Made by a program: the position numbers and the translations under genes. Positions 31,190 to 43,083 of a stretch of 64,000 nt of DNA are shown here, in pieces. How positions within the stretch are numbered: the first letter of the stretch is position 1; the number at the start of each line of letters is the position of its first letter. The stretch covers positions 32,481,979 to 32,545,978 of the forward strand of contig NC_063188.1 of NCBI RefSeq assembly GCF_023159225.1, in the 5' to 3' direction. This DNA comes from Perognathus longimembris pacificus. Lineage: Eukaryota > Chordata > Mammalia > Rodentia > Heteromyidae. The notes beneath the pieces are model-generated. The model was not told where the DNA came from and made no database searches. It worked only from the letters and a program-made list of their open reading frames with translations.

Positions 31190-31487
31190 GACTGATCCTA
31201 TACTCTTTTTATTTTTTTCCCATTTTTCAGTCTGAATTTTGAGATACAGATGGTTAAACAACTGTAATAAGTGACACCGATTTTCTAATTTCCCCTCGTT
31301 GGTGACATCATATGTAATTACTGTGTAACATCACAACCAAGAAATTGAAGTAGATAAATCCATTCAGTGTGTGTAGATTGTATGAGTGTTTACTTATATG
31401 TAATGATGTATATATAGATTTGTGTGATCACCACAGGCAAATTATAAAACAGTTCTCTCATCACAAGCATCCCTTATGTTACCTTTT

Positions 31488-31671
31488 GAGTTCTTTTTTT
31501 TTTGCCTGTCCTGCAGCACTGTCCATGGCTTCTTTTGCTCAAGGCTAGCACTCTACCACTTGAGCCACAGCGCCCCTTCTTGCTTTTTCTGTATATGTGG
31601 TGCTGAGAAATTGAACCCAGGGCTTCATATGTGATAGGCAGGCACTCTACCACTAGACCACATTCCCAGCC
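31488..31671 (-). mobile_element. IDL-Geo SINE
   Basis: Reverse copy with 'atgttacctttt' at 31476-31487 and 31672-31683. Confidence 0.9.
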
Positions 31672-32079
31672 ATGTTACCTTTTATTAATCTTTCTCCTTC
31701 TCTCCCTGACCCTACCACCACTGATTTATTTTCTGTGTCTGTTATCATGTCATTTCAATAATGTTATGTAAATATAATCATGCGGTACTGACCTTTCAAG
31801 ATTGGCTTTTTCCCCACTTAGCATAATTCCTTGGAAATTGCAGAGTTGTATTTTTTTTTATCAATAATCTGTTCTTTTTCATTGTTGAGTACTAGTCCAT
31901 GGTGTGCTCATACTGTACACCATTCACTTCTCATATGACATCTGCTATTTCCAGGGTTTTATATATTTCTTCCTTATAAAGAAAGCCCTTGTGAACAATT
32001 ATGTGCAGGATTTGTGTGTACATAAATTTACATTTCTAAAGATAATTACTGGTTGTATTGCACTTACATATATATTTCT

Positions 32080-32499
32080 TTTTTTTTTTTTCCAGTCCTG
32101 GGCCTTGGACTCAGGGCCTGAGCACTGTCCCTGGCTTCTTTTTTTTTTTTTTTTTGGCCAGTCGTGGGCCTTGGACTCAGGGCCTAAGCACTGTCCCTGG
32201 CTTCTTCCCGCTCAAGGCTAGCACTCTGCCACTTGAGCCACAGTGCCGCTTCTGGCCGTTTTCTGTATATATGGTGCTGGGGAATCGAACCTAGGGCCTC
32301 GTGTATCCGAGGCAGGCACTCTTGCCACTAGGCTATATCCCCAGCCCCCTGGCTTCTTTTTGCTCAAGGCTAACACTCTGCCACTTGAGCCACAGCGCCA
32401 CTTCTGGCAGTTTTCTACATATGTGGTGCTGAGGGATCCAACCCAGGGCTTCATGTATATGAGGCAAGCACTCTTGCCACTAGGCCGTATTCCCAGCCC
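32080..32499 (-). mobile_element. IDL-Geo SINE containing a second IDL-Geo
   Basis: The outer reverse copy is flanked by 'acatatatatttct' (32066-32079) and 'acatgtatatttct' (32500-32513). It is interrupted after 'ccctggcttctttt' by another reverse copy and then continues. Confidence 0.94.
32143..32346 (-). mobile_element. Inner IDL-Geo SINE
   Basis: Complete reverse copy inserted in the Geo module of the outer SINE. Duplications 'ccctggcttctttt' lie at 32129-32142 and 32347-32360. Confidence 0.94.
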
Positions 32500-32675
32500 A
32501 CATGTATATTTCTGTGAGGATCTCCCAAATAATTTTCTACAGTCCCTGAACCATTTTAAATTCCTCTCCCCAGTGTGCAAGTGTTGCTCATCCTGATTAA
32601 TGTATATGTATACATATATGTATATGCATATAAGCTATATATAATAGCATATTGATATAGGTAAAACAATACTTG

Positions 32676-33086
32676 GGCTGGGAATGTGGCTTAGTGGTAG
32701 AGTGCTTGCCTAGCATGCACAAAGCCCTGGGTTCGATTCCTCAGCACCCCATAAACAGAAAAAGGTGGAAGTGGCACTGTGGCTCAAGAGGTAGAGTGCT
32801 AGCCTTGAGCAAAGAGAAGCCAGGGACAGCACTCAGGCCATGAGTCCAAGCCTCAAGACTGGCAAAAAAAAATAGATCTGGCTGAGAATGTGGCCTAGTG
32901 CTAGAGTGCTTGCCTAGCATGCATGAAACCCTGGGTTCGATTCCTCAGCACCACATATACAGAAAAAGCCAGAAGTGGCTCTGTAGCTCAAGTGGTAGAG
33001 TACTAGCCATGAGCAAAAAGAAGCCAGGGACAGTGCTCAGGCCCTGAGTTCAAGCCCCAGGACTGTCCAAAAAAAAAAAAAGAAAG
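32676..33086 (+). mobile_element. Tandem pair of IDL-Geo SINEs
   Basis: Two forward dimeric copies (32676-32872 and 32879-33080) lie head to tail, each with its own A-rich tail. A single duplication 'aaaacaatacttg' (32663-32675, 33087-33099) encloses both. Confidence 0.92.
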
Positions 33087-33129
33087 AAAACAATACTTGA
33101 CCTTAGGGTCTCATCCTCTTACTACCCTA

Positions 33130-33290
33130 GCTTTCTTACTTATGGTTGATGCCCTACTGCCTCAGCCAAACCTCAAGTCAAGCCTTTTCTGGTTAATTGG
33201 AAATATAGTCTCTTAGAATATTTCTGCTTGGTTTGGCTTTGAACCATGAGCCTCTAATATCAGCCTCATGAGTACCACCAATACCGGGCA
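33130..33290 (-). mobile_element. B1-Geo fragment
   Basis: Reverse and diverged: 'tggttaattggaaatatagt' and 'ggtttggctttgaaccatga'. Confidence 0.65.
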
Positions 33291-33828
33291 ATATTTTCTA
33301 TACTAGTTATTCTGATAGGTGAGAACTGATACCCACTTGTAGATTCATTTGCAATTTCCTGATGGCTGAAGATATGGAGTGTTTTTCATGTTCCCATTTC
33401 CCTATATGCTTTCTGAAGAAATACCTTTTCATATCTTTTAACTGTTTTCTAGTTAGATTTTTTTTTATTGTTTTGAGAGTTCATGTATCTTAAATACTAA
33501 CCCTTTGTCAGGTATGTGGTTTGAAAACACATTCCTTCAGTTCTCTAGTTTGCCTTCCTAACTTGTTCACGGGAGGTTTTACAGAATATAATGCTTTAAT
33601 TGGATATTATCCAATTATTAATTTTTTTCCTTTTATGGACTATGCTTTTGGTGCCAAGGGAATCTTACAGAGTTTTGTTATTTAATTTCATTCTGACTAC
33701 CCATGTTTGTTTGCAAGGAAAGTGACCATTTTCTCTTTTTAACAGTCCCTGAGTTCAAATATGCTCTGTAACAAGTGGCCTTGAGTTTATCATATAATAA
33801 ATTCTCATCATATTAAAATGGCTACCAG

Positions 33829-34047
33829 GGGCTGGAAATATGGCCTAGTGGCAAGAGAGTTTGCCTCAGTTACTTGAAGCCCTGGGTTCGATTCCCCAGC
33901 ACCACATATATAGAAAACGGCCAGAAGTGGCACAGTGGCTCAAGTGGCTGAGTGCTAGCCTTGAGCAAAAGGAAGCCAGGGATAGTGTTCAGGCCCTGAG
34001 TTCAAGGCCCAGGACTGGCAAAAAATAAAAAAAATTAAAAAAAATAT
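33829..34047 (+). mobile_element. IDL-Geo SINE
   Basis: Forward copy between 'aaaatggctaccag' (33815-33828) and 'aaaatggctgccag' (34048-34061). Confidence 0.93.
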
Positions 34048-34411
34048 AAAATGGCTGCCAGTAATTTTCCCCTTGCAAATAAATATACTGTCTACCTTAC
34101 CAGGTTGTCTACAACATAAAAACCTGTATTTTAAAATTAAATAGACACATGATATGCAGAAGAGGTTGTTGGTTTTACATTCTAAATTAAACATTTTGGT
34201 AGAACTGTACAATGTTTTCATCAAATAACAAAATTGTGTTCTCATTTAATCACATTTTGGAAGTCTGCTTCTGCTTTTGAGTAGTTGCTATGAATCCTGA
34301 CCGTGAATTTCATAGGCTTTTCCTATGTACTTTATCAAAATATTTAGTAAAAGAGTTCACCCTCTAGGCTGTACCTTTTCCTTCTATAGTAGCTACAGAA
34401 CATTCATTTTA

Positions 34412-34672
34412 ATTTCTTTTTTTCCCCCTCTGGTTCTGGGGCTTGAACCCTGGGTCTGAGCACTGTCCTGAACTTCTTTTGCTCAAGGCTAGCACTATAC
34501 CACTTGAGCCACAGCACCACTTCTGGCTATATCTGTGATTAATTAGAGATAAGAGTCTTATGAACTTCCCTGCTCTGGCTAGCTGACTTTGAACTGTGAT
34601 CCTCTGATCTCAGCCTCCTGAGTAACTAGGATTACAAGTGTGAGCCACCAGTGCACTGCTGATTTTAACTGT
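34412..34672 (-). mobile_element. B1-Geo SINE
   Basis: Reverse full-length copy: Geo part, 'attaattagagataagagtc', B1 part 'ctgagtaactaggattacaa'. Confidence 0.88.
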
Positions 34673-34894
34673 TTTTAAAAATATATGTTAGCTTGAAGTG
34701 ATGCTCATAATATTTTAAAGAATGCATGTGCTTATCTTATGAAAAGAAATTAGGGTGAAAGATCAGTAATTAACTTTGAGAATTTTTTTGCAGGGTGGTA
34801 TTATCATCACGTGTCCATTTGTGTGCATTTGATCAAATAAGTGCAGCTAGGAAAGTGGATTCTTACTTGGTAAAGATCAAACTTCCGTTTAAGA

Positions 34895-35035
34895 CAGGGG
34901 CCAGAAAAATACTTCCTGTGGTCAAATCCTGCCTACTACCTGTTTTTGTAAATAAACTTATATTGGAACACAGCCACATCCATTCACGCATGTATTGTCT
35001 GATTGTATTCACAATACAACTTTAAGGCCTGCTAA
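34895..35035. mobile_element. Ancient hAT-type DNA transposon relic
   Basis: 'tgtttttgtaaataaactta', 'attggaacacagccacatcc' and 'gtattgtctgattgtattc' match a well-known mammalian MER-type hAT fragment (Arthur/MER class by eye; exact family unsure). Confidence 0.6.
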
Positions 35036-35039
35036 GCCA

Positions 35040-35820
35040 ATTTATACTCTAGAGGTTTATGGAAATATATATAATGACCACAGAGATAAGGTTATTTTAT
35101 AAATGATCATTTTTTCCTGTGTTCTAAAGGAACACAGGCTTTATGTTGACCTTTTTCTGTCTTGGTTTCATTTTTATGGGTATTGTGGTTCTGAAAATTG
35201 CCTTCGTTTTTTTGGCTAAGCTTAGCAGCCACATGAAGTCATACACAAAGAGTTGGGAAGATTTTTTTTTGTTATTTTGGAAGTGTAGACTGTTTCATTG
35301 TGAATGTAAATTACACTGTGGCAGTTAGTAAGAATCAGAAAGAGGCCTATGGAGTCAAGATGCCATTTGGAGTTCTTATTGTGAGCCAGGGTAATAATAA
35401 GTAAGCCAGGCATGGAAATCCTCTTGCAAGTGAAACTACTTGATGATTTTTACATACTTAGTAGTAATGAGGTTATTAAACTGAACTTAGTTTATTATAT
35501 TGTTTACATAGCTTCCTTCTTTTGTAAGTTAAATTGATATTTCAGTTCTTTTAGATAACTTTAGTGTGATACTGAAAATTCAAATGGAGTTAGAACAGTT
35601 GGCCATACATTTGGAAGGAAATGGATCCTCTCCAGCCTACAGAAGTAAATTAAGGATATAGTTTAAATGTGTGAGTATTTATTTAAAAACCATCTGGGAA
35701 GCATAAAACACTATAACAAAAGTTAAAAGGACAAATGGTAGCATGGAAGAAATAGGGTCTCTACAGGCTGTAAAACTATCATATCATTGATTTCCAGTTA
35801 CTTGACCCACCATTTTCTTT
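35040..35820. other. Single-copy intron-like DNA, nothing recognised
   Basis: No repeat or splice-framed open block seen in about 780 bases. Confidence 0.4.
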
Positions 35821-35821
35821 T

Positions 35822-36285
35822 TTTTTAATGATTTGTAAATTTATTTTATTTTTTATTAAATATTGTTGATAAGGTGTTGTGCAAAAGGGGTACAGTTACA
35901 TAATAAGGCAGTGAGTACATTTCTTGTGATACACCTTCGTTTACCATGTAGCGTACGCCAAAGGAAATTCACCTAGAACTTTAAGTGTAATGTCAGCAAT
36001 AGAATCCTCCTGTGCCCTTCTCTTGGAGTTGTTTTTGCTTATACATAATGTAAGGTCGCTGACTCAAACTTGTGAAAATACCATTTGAAAAGAAGTTTTT
36101 TGTTTCATAGACCTGGTCTCTATTGTCCTCCCCACCTAACAGTCATATATCAAGGAGACCATGCCCCTTGGTTCTCTGTGTTCTTGGCTTGTCTCGCTCA
36201 ACATTATTTGTTCAAGTTCTGACCATTTCCCTGCAAAAACCAATATTTTATCATTTCTAATCGCTATGTAGTAGTCCATTGTGTT
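35822..36285 (-). mobile_element. L1 3' end, same lineage as the 9.7-kb L1
   Basis: Reverse copy: 'ggcagtgagtacatttcttg', 'tttcatagacctggtctcta', 'catgccccttggttctctgt' match the 3' UTR and end of the element at 11330-11900. 5'-truncated. Confidence 0.85.
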
Positions 36286-36710
36286 GCCCCACAATTTTCA
36301 GTGGTGATCTGTTTCCTTTCTGAAATACACTGGGCACTAGATATTTGCTCTTAGTAGGCTAGTCTCCAGAATCCGAATCTGTGTTTATATGCAACTAGTA
36401 CAGCAGATGTTTTTACTACTGCATTTGATATTGGTTGATTGCACATATATTTTGTTGTTTTGGTGTTGTGTGGAAATGAAACCCAGACTCTTATCCATGA
36501 TGGGCAAGCATTCCACCACTGAGCTACATTCCCAACTCATGTTGTTTATATATGTAATTTGTTTAATATAACCTGATAAAATATGAGTGGGGAGAATTGG
36601 AATCCTTATGGAAAACTTTCAGATGAAATGGTAAGATGTCAGAAATTTGCTTTATATTATATGAGGGCATGAAAGTAGGAAGTGAATAGATGTTAAAGAA
36701 AGCATATATG
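36286..36710. other. Single-copy DNA with an ID-like scrap
   Basis: A reverse ID fragment at about 36455-36540 ('gtgtggaaatgaaacccaga' to 'ctacattcccaactca') is the only recognisable part. Confidence 0.5.
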
Positions 36711-36929
36711 GGGGCTGGGGATATGGCCTAGTGGCAAGAGAGCCTGCCTCGTATACATGAGGCCCTGGGTTCGATTCCCCAGCACCACATATACAGAAAA
36801 TGGCCAGAAGTGGCGCTGTGGCTCAAGTGGCAAAGTGCTAGCCTTGAGCAAAAGGAAGCCAGGGACAGTGCTCAGGCCCTGAGTCCAAGGCCCAGGACTG
36901 GCCAAAAAAAAAAAAAAAGAAAGAAAAAA
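36711..36929 (+). mobile_element. IDL-Geo SINE
   Basis: Forward copy. 'aaagaaagcatatatg' at 36695-36710 and 36930-36945 is a perfect 16-bp duplication. Confidence 0.95.
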
Positions 36930-36945
36930 AAAGAAAGCATATATG

Positions 36946-37500
36946 GGTAATTTTTGAAGCTGAGTTAACATTAGATTCCTTCTAATGAAAGAAATTGTAC
37001 TGAAAAGACTTAATTAGGTATGGGTAGGAAAATTATAAAAGATTTGTGTAAAATAGGTATAAAAATCTAAAAATGTTTTGTACTTACATTGCTTTGCAAG
37101 TGTCTTCATTTCTTTGAAGTATTACTCTAAGAATGCAGTTTAAATTTCTTTACAATAAATAGGCCTGGAGTTATGGAAAAAATCTTGGCCTCTATGTAAA
37201 AATTTCATGAAAGAGTAGACCTTTACAATTAATAGAATGAAATATTTGTCTTGTACAATTAAAATTTTCTCACCCAAAGTTACCTTTTATACCAGTAGCC
37301 AACTGTTCCAAATCACATTAAACGTCCTTTTACTATGTAATATGTCTAATATGTAATTAGCTCCTATACATATGTAATAAATAGGTTCTCATTAGAAAAA
37401 GTAGTGTAGGCATTTTCAAGGAAAAGGAAAAATGACTGAAAAAGAGAAGGTGCTTAAGTCTTCTCTGTTAGAGAAATGCAAATCCATGGTTCTTCAAGTG
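36946..37500. other. Single-copy AT-rich DNA, nothing recognised
   Basis: No repeat or gene signal was recognised. Confidence 0.4.
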
Positions 37501-37504
37501 CATT

Positions 37505-37965
37505 GGCAAACATTAAATATAATACCTTTAGCAAATGGGCACTTATATGCTATGTAACTTTTAGATAAGGAGTACCTGAATCCTGTCATTTAAAAATGTG
37601 CATATATTTAGAGCCACCAATTCTATTAGAAAACCCTTCTAGGGGACAAACTGCCTATGTACATAAAACTCTAAGGTTGCACTGCAGTGAAATAGTTTAC
37701 AACAGTGAAAACTTGGCAGCATCCTATATATCCATCCTTAGGGCAAATTTGAATACTAGGTTGTACTCAGAATATCATTGGGCAAATAAAAAGAAAAGGA
37801 AGACCTATTTGAACAAGGATAGGAGTTCCAGAGTTGGTAATTGGGAGATGAAGGGAGTTATAGATAGTGATTCCACTTATCTGAAAGTAAACAGACTTTA
37901 TCATGTGTATAGATAATAAAATAGGTCTGATTGATAACACACCAGTGTATTTACTTCCAGAAGAA
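37505..37965 (+). mobile_element. L1M ORF2 3' relic
   Basis: Forward ancient L1 wording: 'gtttacaacagtgaaaactt', 'catcctatatatccatcctt', 'atagtgattccacttatctg'. The 106-codon frame inside (37596-37916) is a by-product. Confidence 0.5.
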
Positions 37966-38199
37966 AAGGGAGTGTTTTAGGAATACTTTTATTTCTTACG
38001 TTATGCAATCCTATCATATATTCAGCAATTTATAATTGCTACTTAGTAGTTATGTAGAGTCATACCAAACTTTTGCACACTGGAAGATCATTACAATTCA
38101 GTTTTATTGTGTATTAACATGCATCCAAATGTAATGGCTTGCGCTGAGTAAGCACAGGTTTTCTTTTAACTTTTACTCAAAATAGTATTTGCATTTTCT

Positions 38200-38480
38200 A
38201 AATTTTCGACTTTGAAAAATATAAAGAAGAATAGAAATACCATGATCCCATAACCAGACAGACCCATTGTTAATTTTCTGGTACATACATATGTTTATAT
38301 GTGCACATTTGCCCGTAAGCATGTGGATATTTGCATGAACAGGTACAAACACGTTTAGCATCTTTCTACAAAAAAAAATGTGTGTGTGTGTGTGTGTTGA
38401 TTTGTAACTTTCTTTCTTTACCTTGACATCATATTGTAAGCATTCTTCACAATTGATGACTCTGAATAAGGGAAGACATC
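38200..38480 (-). mobile_element. Ancient L1M/LINE 3' relic
   Basis: 'taaagaagaatagaaatacc', 'atgatcccataaccag' and 'ttgttaattttctggtacat' resemble a common old L1 segment, also seen at about 54370-54930. A (GT)9 lies at 38380-38397. Confidence 0.5.
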
Positions 38481-39137
38481 CAACATTTTTCTTGGAATAA
38501 CTATCATCTTGAAGAACAAGCTCTGGTCACCAAAAGTAAATCACCAAGAAAGATTGCCGTTCCCAGTGTTGAATCAGTTCGATTGGGTTTGAATTTAAAC
38601 ATGTTGTACTTGCGTTACACTTCATAGTTGGGTTATTTTTAGAAATGTGGTATTAGTTTTATTAGTTCATTTTGTCATTGGCTGAACATCACAAATTGTA
38701 TTTTTGCAAATCTACTTTATAGCCTACAACACATCTAGTAGATATGATAGTATATGATGGCATGTTATATGACTGGCAACACTAGGTTTGTTTACACCAT
38801 ATTACCACAAACATGAGTAATGGGTTATCCCACAATGTTATTAGATAATAGGAATTTGTGAGCTCCATTATAATTGTGTGCGACCACTCTCATATATACA
38901 GTGAGTTGTTATGGAAACATCGGTTTGCAGGGCTTGACCGTATTTAGATTGTAGTCACTTAACGATGATGTAGAAGTGCAATATGTTGAAATGTCATTAG
39001 GAAGCTTTGTTGTGTGTGTGTAGTTCTGGGGTTTCAATGTAGGACTATACACTTACCAGAGAGGAACTCTATCATTTGAAAATCCCCCCAAGCTTAACGA
39101 ATTTTAAAAAGTAAACTTGAATGATTATTTTCATCCC
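38481..39137. other. Single-copy AT-rich DNA, nothing recognised
   Basis: About 650 bases without recognised repeats or exons. Confidence 0.4.
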
Positions 39138-39154
39138 AAGAAAAACCAACTCCT

Positions 39155-39357
39155 GGGCTGAGAATATGGTCTAGTGGTAGAGTGCTTGCCTTGAATACAA
39201 GAAGCCTTGGGTGCAATTCCTCAGCAACACTTAACAGAAAAGGCTGGAAATGGCGCTGTGGCTCAAGTGGTAGAGTGCTAGCCTTGAGCAAAAAGAAGCC
39301 AGGGACAGTGTCCAGGTCCTGAGTTCAAGCCCTAGGACTGGCAAAAAAAAGAAAGAA
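39155..39357 (+). mobile_element. IDL-Geo SINE
   Basis: Forward copy with perfect 'aagaaaaaccaactcct' at 39138-39154 and 39358-39374. Confidence 0.94.
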
Positions 39358-39654
39358 AGAAAAACCAACTCCTGTTTGTAATGTTGGGTAAAGGGATGTA
39401 ATACAAACTCTTCATTTTAGAACTTAAAAATGTAAAAAAAAAATCTAAGCAACAGTAGCAACATGAATCTTTGTCTATGATATCCCTGCTTATATCATGG
39501 AAATTTGAATATTAGAACAGTGTTGGAAGGACAAATTTGATTTGGGAAATAGTTTTGTATGCTGCTTTCATTATTTAGAGGCATATATTAAATCCACCAA
39601 AGGCCTTATAATCTCTGGGTTTATATGTAGGATTTAGAGGTATGTTGTTTTGAT

Positions 39655-39778
39655 TGTCATTGTTTTTGGAGGAGCTTGCGTATATAGCCTAGGCTAGCCT
39701 TGAATTCACTCTCTTCCTGCCTCCGCCTTCCAAGTACTTTGATTACAGGCATACAACCCCATGCCTAGCTAAAATACA
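39655..39778 (-). mobile_element. B1 monomer SINE
   Basis: Reverse B1: 'tatagcctaggctagccttg' to 'ccccatgcctagct'. Confidence 0.8.
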
Positions 39779-40249
39779 ATTTTTTTAATGCATCCTTAAA
39801 AATGATTTCCCACAAATCTAATATTTTATAAGATAAGATTTCCTTTTGTGAACAGAGGTGTTTATGTGAAGACTGCATAGCTATTCATATTTTTGTTATG
39901 TTGACTGAAACAGTTCTTATTTTTCTAGACTGTCTGCATCTTGACCTTTTGGAAATTGATTTCATAGCAGGAAGATTTTCCTCTAAAAGGTGCTGTCAAC
40001 TGAGCAGGTACTACAGAGGAGTCAGGATAGAGATTCTCTGTTTCTCACTTGATTAATGAGGGCATGTGAAAGGTAGACCATTAGAGAGGTGCTGAGAATG
40101 TTAATGGTCGATTCTTGTGGTTATTATGAGGGGAATGCAGTGGAGTGGCCTGGTGAAATACCTGCTTTCTCTTAGTTACTCTTTTTATTACCTGTAATGT
40201 GGATTTCATCTATGTTAATAACATTTTAATTTTTAAAAAGTAGTAAGGA
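39779..40249. other. Single-copy DNA, nothing recognised
   Basis: No feature seen. Confidence 0.4.
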
Positions 40250-40460
40250 GGGGCTGGGAATATGGCCTTGTGGTAGAGTGCTTGCCTCATGTACATGAAA
40301 CCCTGGGTTCGAGTCCTCAGCACCACATATAGAGAAAAAGCCAGAAATGGTGCTGTGGCTCAAGTGGCAGAGTGCTAGCTTTGAGCAAAAAGAAGCCAGG
40401 GACAGTGCTCAGGCCCTGAGTCCAAGCCCCAGGACTGGCAAAAACAAAACAAAAGAAAAT
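40250..40460 (+). mobile_element. IDL-Geo SINE
   Basis: Forward copy with 'aaaaagtagtaagga' at 40235-40249 and 40461-40475. Confidence 0.94.
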
Positions 40461-40475
40461 AAAAAGTAGTAAGGA

Positions 40476-41518
40476 TTTGAAGGGCTACTGATTCTGAGTG
40501 ATGTGTCATTAAAAAATAATCCTAGGGAAATGGACAGAACTTCTCAGAAGATGTTGATGTTTCTTTGTGCTCCAAATATGTTAGTCCTGTTTCTCAAATG
40601 AACTGAAATCTGAGAAGTTCTCTCAGACAGGAAACAGGAACTCCATGAATGAACCTAAAACTCAGTCATGGCTTTGAGAAGAAAAGAGAGAACACAGTAA
40701 TATTAGGTGGGTTGAAGCCAAGTGAAAGATGCCATGATGACCAAGATACTGAGTTGAGAAGCAGCCTAAAAACATAGTAAAAAATTACAACTCTACAAAA
40801 GGATAGAACTGTGCAGAAGTAGTCATCACATTTGTCACATGAATAATGTTTCTGACAAGTGTAGCAGAAGAGGGAAAAGCAGTCTGAGGATAATGACATC
40901 TCATTAGCTGGAACCACAGAAACTTTCCAGCTTTGGGCAAAAGTCGATTTCAGGGTTAGTCTAAGATGATTTAAACTCTGGAATATTCGAGATGCAGAAA
41001 GCATCAGATTCCAAAACAAGACCAAAAAGTGTTTTAAGAAGGCACTGGGGGGTTCCCTCTGTGCACAGACAATTCCTTGACATGGGTAGCTTAAAATTCC
41101 TATGAAATGAATTGTTTCCATAAGCCAGAATCTAGGAAAGATACAGTTCAGGTGCACTTTTCGTCAATTTTTTAACCTTTCCTTGAGAAGCTATGTAGTA
41201 TTTATCCCCCCCCCCCATAGAAATGTCAGCATGAGCATATTCATGCAAATTTAACTTGCTTTTTTTTAAGCCAAATGACTGACCTAAGGAGTTTGCTTTT
41301 GAGTTTTTCAATTGAAAATTTCCCCAGAATTTTTTGGATTACTTGGTTTGGATTCTACTTTCAATGTCAACTCGAAAGGAAAGCATTATAATTTGAAAAC
41401 CATTTTTGCTTGTATACATGTATGTTAATTTTTAACACTCCCTTGATAACCAGAGATTAAAAATTAAAATGTTTGAAGGAAAGGAGTATTCCTTAGGAAA
41501 TAGCCCCCAAAGAATCCA
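40476..41518. other. 1-kb repeat-poor DNA with a long reverse open frame
   Basis: The reverse strand is open for 163 codons at 40666-41157, the longest non-retrotransposon frame outside the CpG island. It has a cysteine-rich patch ('CYTCQKHYSCDKCDDYFC') but no domain I can name and no clear promoter or splice context. I do not call it a gene. A C11 run sits at about 41206-41216. Confidence 0.3.
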
Positions 41519-41805
41519 GCAGTTTCCTCTTATCTGCTGTAGTTTCACTTTCCACAGTTTCAGTTACCCACAGTCAACCAGTCTGAAAATATTAAATGGA
41601 AAATTCCAGAAGTGAACAACTCGTGAATTAAAAATAAACTTTATTGCAGTTCATTGTTATATGGTTCTATTATGTTACTGTTATTAATCTCCTAGCATGC
41701 CTAAATTTTAAATTAAACTTTATCATTGGTATGTTTGTTTAGGAACAAACAGCTTATAGGGAGTTTAGTACTGTCCACATTTCAGGCATGTGAGGAACTT
41801 CTTAG
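41519..41805. mobile_element. Tigger-type (TcMar) DNA transposon relic
   Basis: 'cagtttcagttacccacagt', 'gaaaatattaaatggaaaat', 'attccagaagtgaacaactc' and, after a gap, 'tatcattggtatgtttgttt' follow the known order of a mammalian Tigger/MER element. Confidence 0.7.
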
Positions 41806-41984
41806 AACATAATTGCTACAGATAAGGGGGCAGGAACTGGACTTAATGACAGGTGTTTTCCCTGAAAGCACAGACTGTTTTAGAAGAAACAACTGCAAAA
41901 TGAAAAACCTTCATGGTGAATTCCCCAGTTTCTCTTTGTCTTGGATTTCCCAGCATCATTTTTATAGCTCAGCTTTGTCTTTGC

Positions 41985-42235
41985 ATTTTTTGTTGTTGTT
42001 GTTGTTGGTCATGGGGCTTGAACTCAGGGTCTGGGCGCTGTCCTTGAACTTTTGTGCTCAAGGCTAGCACTCTACCACTCTGAGTCACAACACAGCCACA
42101 CACAGTTTTCTGGTGGTTAATTGGAGATAGTGAACTTTTCTGCTTAGGCTAGCTGTGAGCCACAATCCTCAAATCTCAGCTTCCTGATTAGTGAGGATTA
42201 TGGGTTATGGGTATGAGCCACTGGTGCCCAGGTGC
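41985..42235 (-). mobile_element. B1-Geo SINE with (TTG)n head
   Basis: Reverse copy preceded by TTG units at 41990-42007. Confidence 0.85.
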
Positions 42236-42884
42236 CTTTGCATTTCTTTTGGGACTTGCTTGGTTAGAACTGAATGGAGTACACAATAATCAATGGGATT
42301 AAGAACGCACATCCAGTTGCCCTGAGAGCTAGCTCAGGAAGGGTATAAAGAGATAAGTGCTTCACAGAGGTGGTGGCTGACATTTGGGAGGAAAACATTC
42401 TGTGATGGGCAGACTCGCCAATCCCTGTCTTATGTCTGTGGCACTCTGCATTTGTGCTATTGTTGCTTGGTTACATGAAATATTTCTGTGGGCTGATTGG
42501 CCTGTGACTGAAGTAACATTTAGTAAGATAGATTTTTTTTAATACAAGTTTCAGATAACTGCTAATTTTCTAAAATTTTCTTTTTAGATCTTAAGGACCA
42601 TACTTTTATTTGTTTGTTTGTTATCCTCATAGGGATAAAGTATTTGCTTACATCTTCTTTCCAGTTGTTCTCTAGGAGGAAAGACAGGTGGTTGCTTGTG
42701 TGTCCCACCTTTGACTAAAGGGTCATCTTGCTCAGGGCAGTGCCAGCAGGGAAGAGAGGTGGATGCTGTTCCCAAACATGTGGAGAAGTGAATTTATGGT
42801 TTGTAGCCAGAGTGTACCTTGAGTTTTGGAAAATTTAACATTCCCTTGATAACTTAAGATTAAAACCAAAATGTTTGTAGGACT
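42236..42884. other. Low-copy DNA, nothing recognised
   Basis: No repeat was recognised; short frames only. Confidence 0.4.
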
Positions 42885-43083
42885 CTGGGGCTGGGAATAT
42901 GGCCTAGTAGTAGAGTACTTCACATATATGAAGCTCTGGGTTCGATTCCTCAGCCCCACATATTATAGAAAAAGCCGGAAGTGGCACTCTGGCTCGAGTG
43001 GTAGAGTGCTTGCCTTGAGCAAAAAGAAGCAAGGACAGTGCTCAGGCCCTGAGCACTAGCCCCAGGACTGGCCCATAAAAGAA
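42885..43083 (+). mobile_element. IDL-Geo SINE
   Basis: Forward copy; no convincing target duplication remains. Confidence 0.9.

Larger units (their letters stand above)
31190..33770 (-). mobile_element. Ancient L1M, split by a SINE cluster
   Basis: Reverse-strand old L1 text is found at 31190-31489, 31672-32079 ('tagcataattccttgg', 'catggtgtgctcatactgta') and about 33290-33770 ('actgatacccacttgtagat', 'aaccctttgtcaggtatgtg'). It is separated by seven SINE units. Non-coding relic. Confidence 0.65.
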
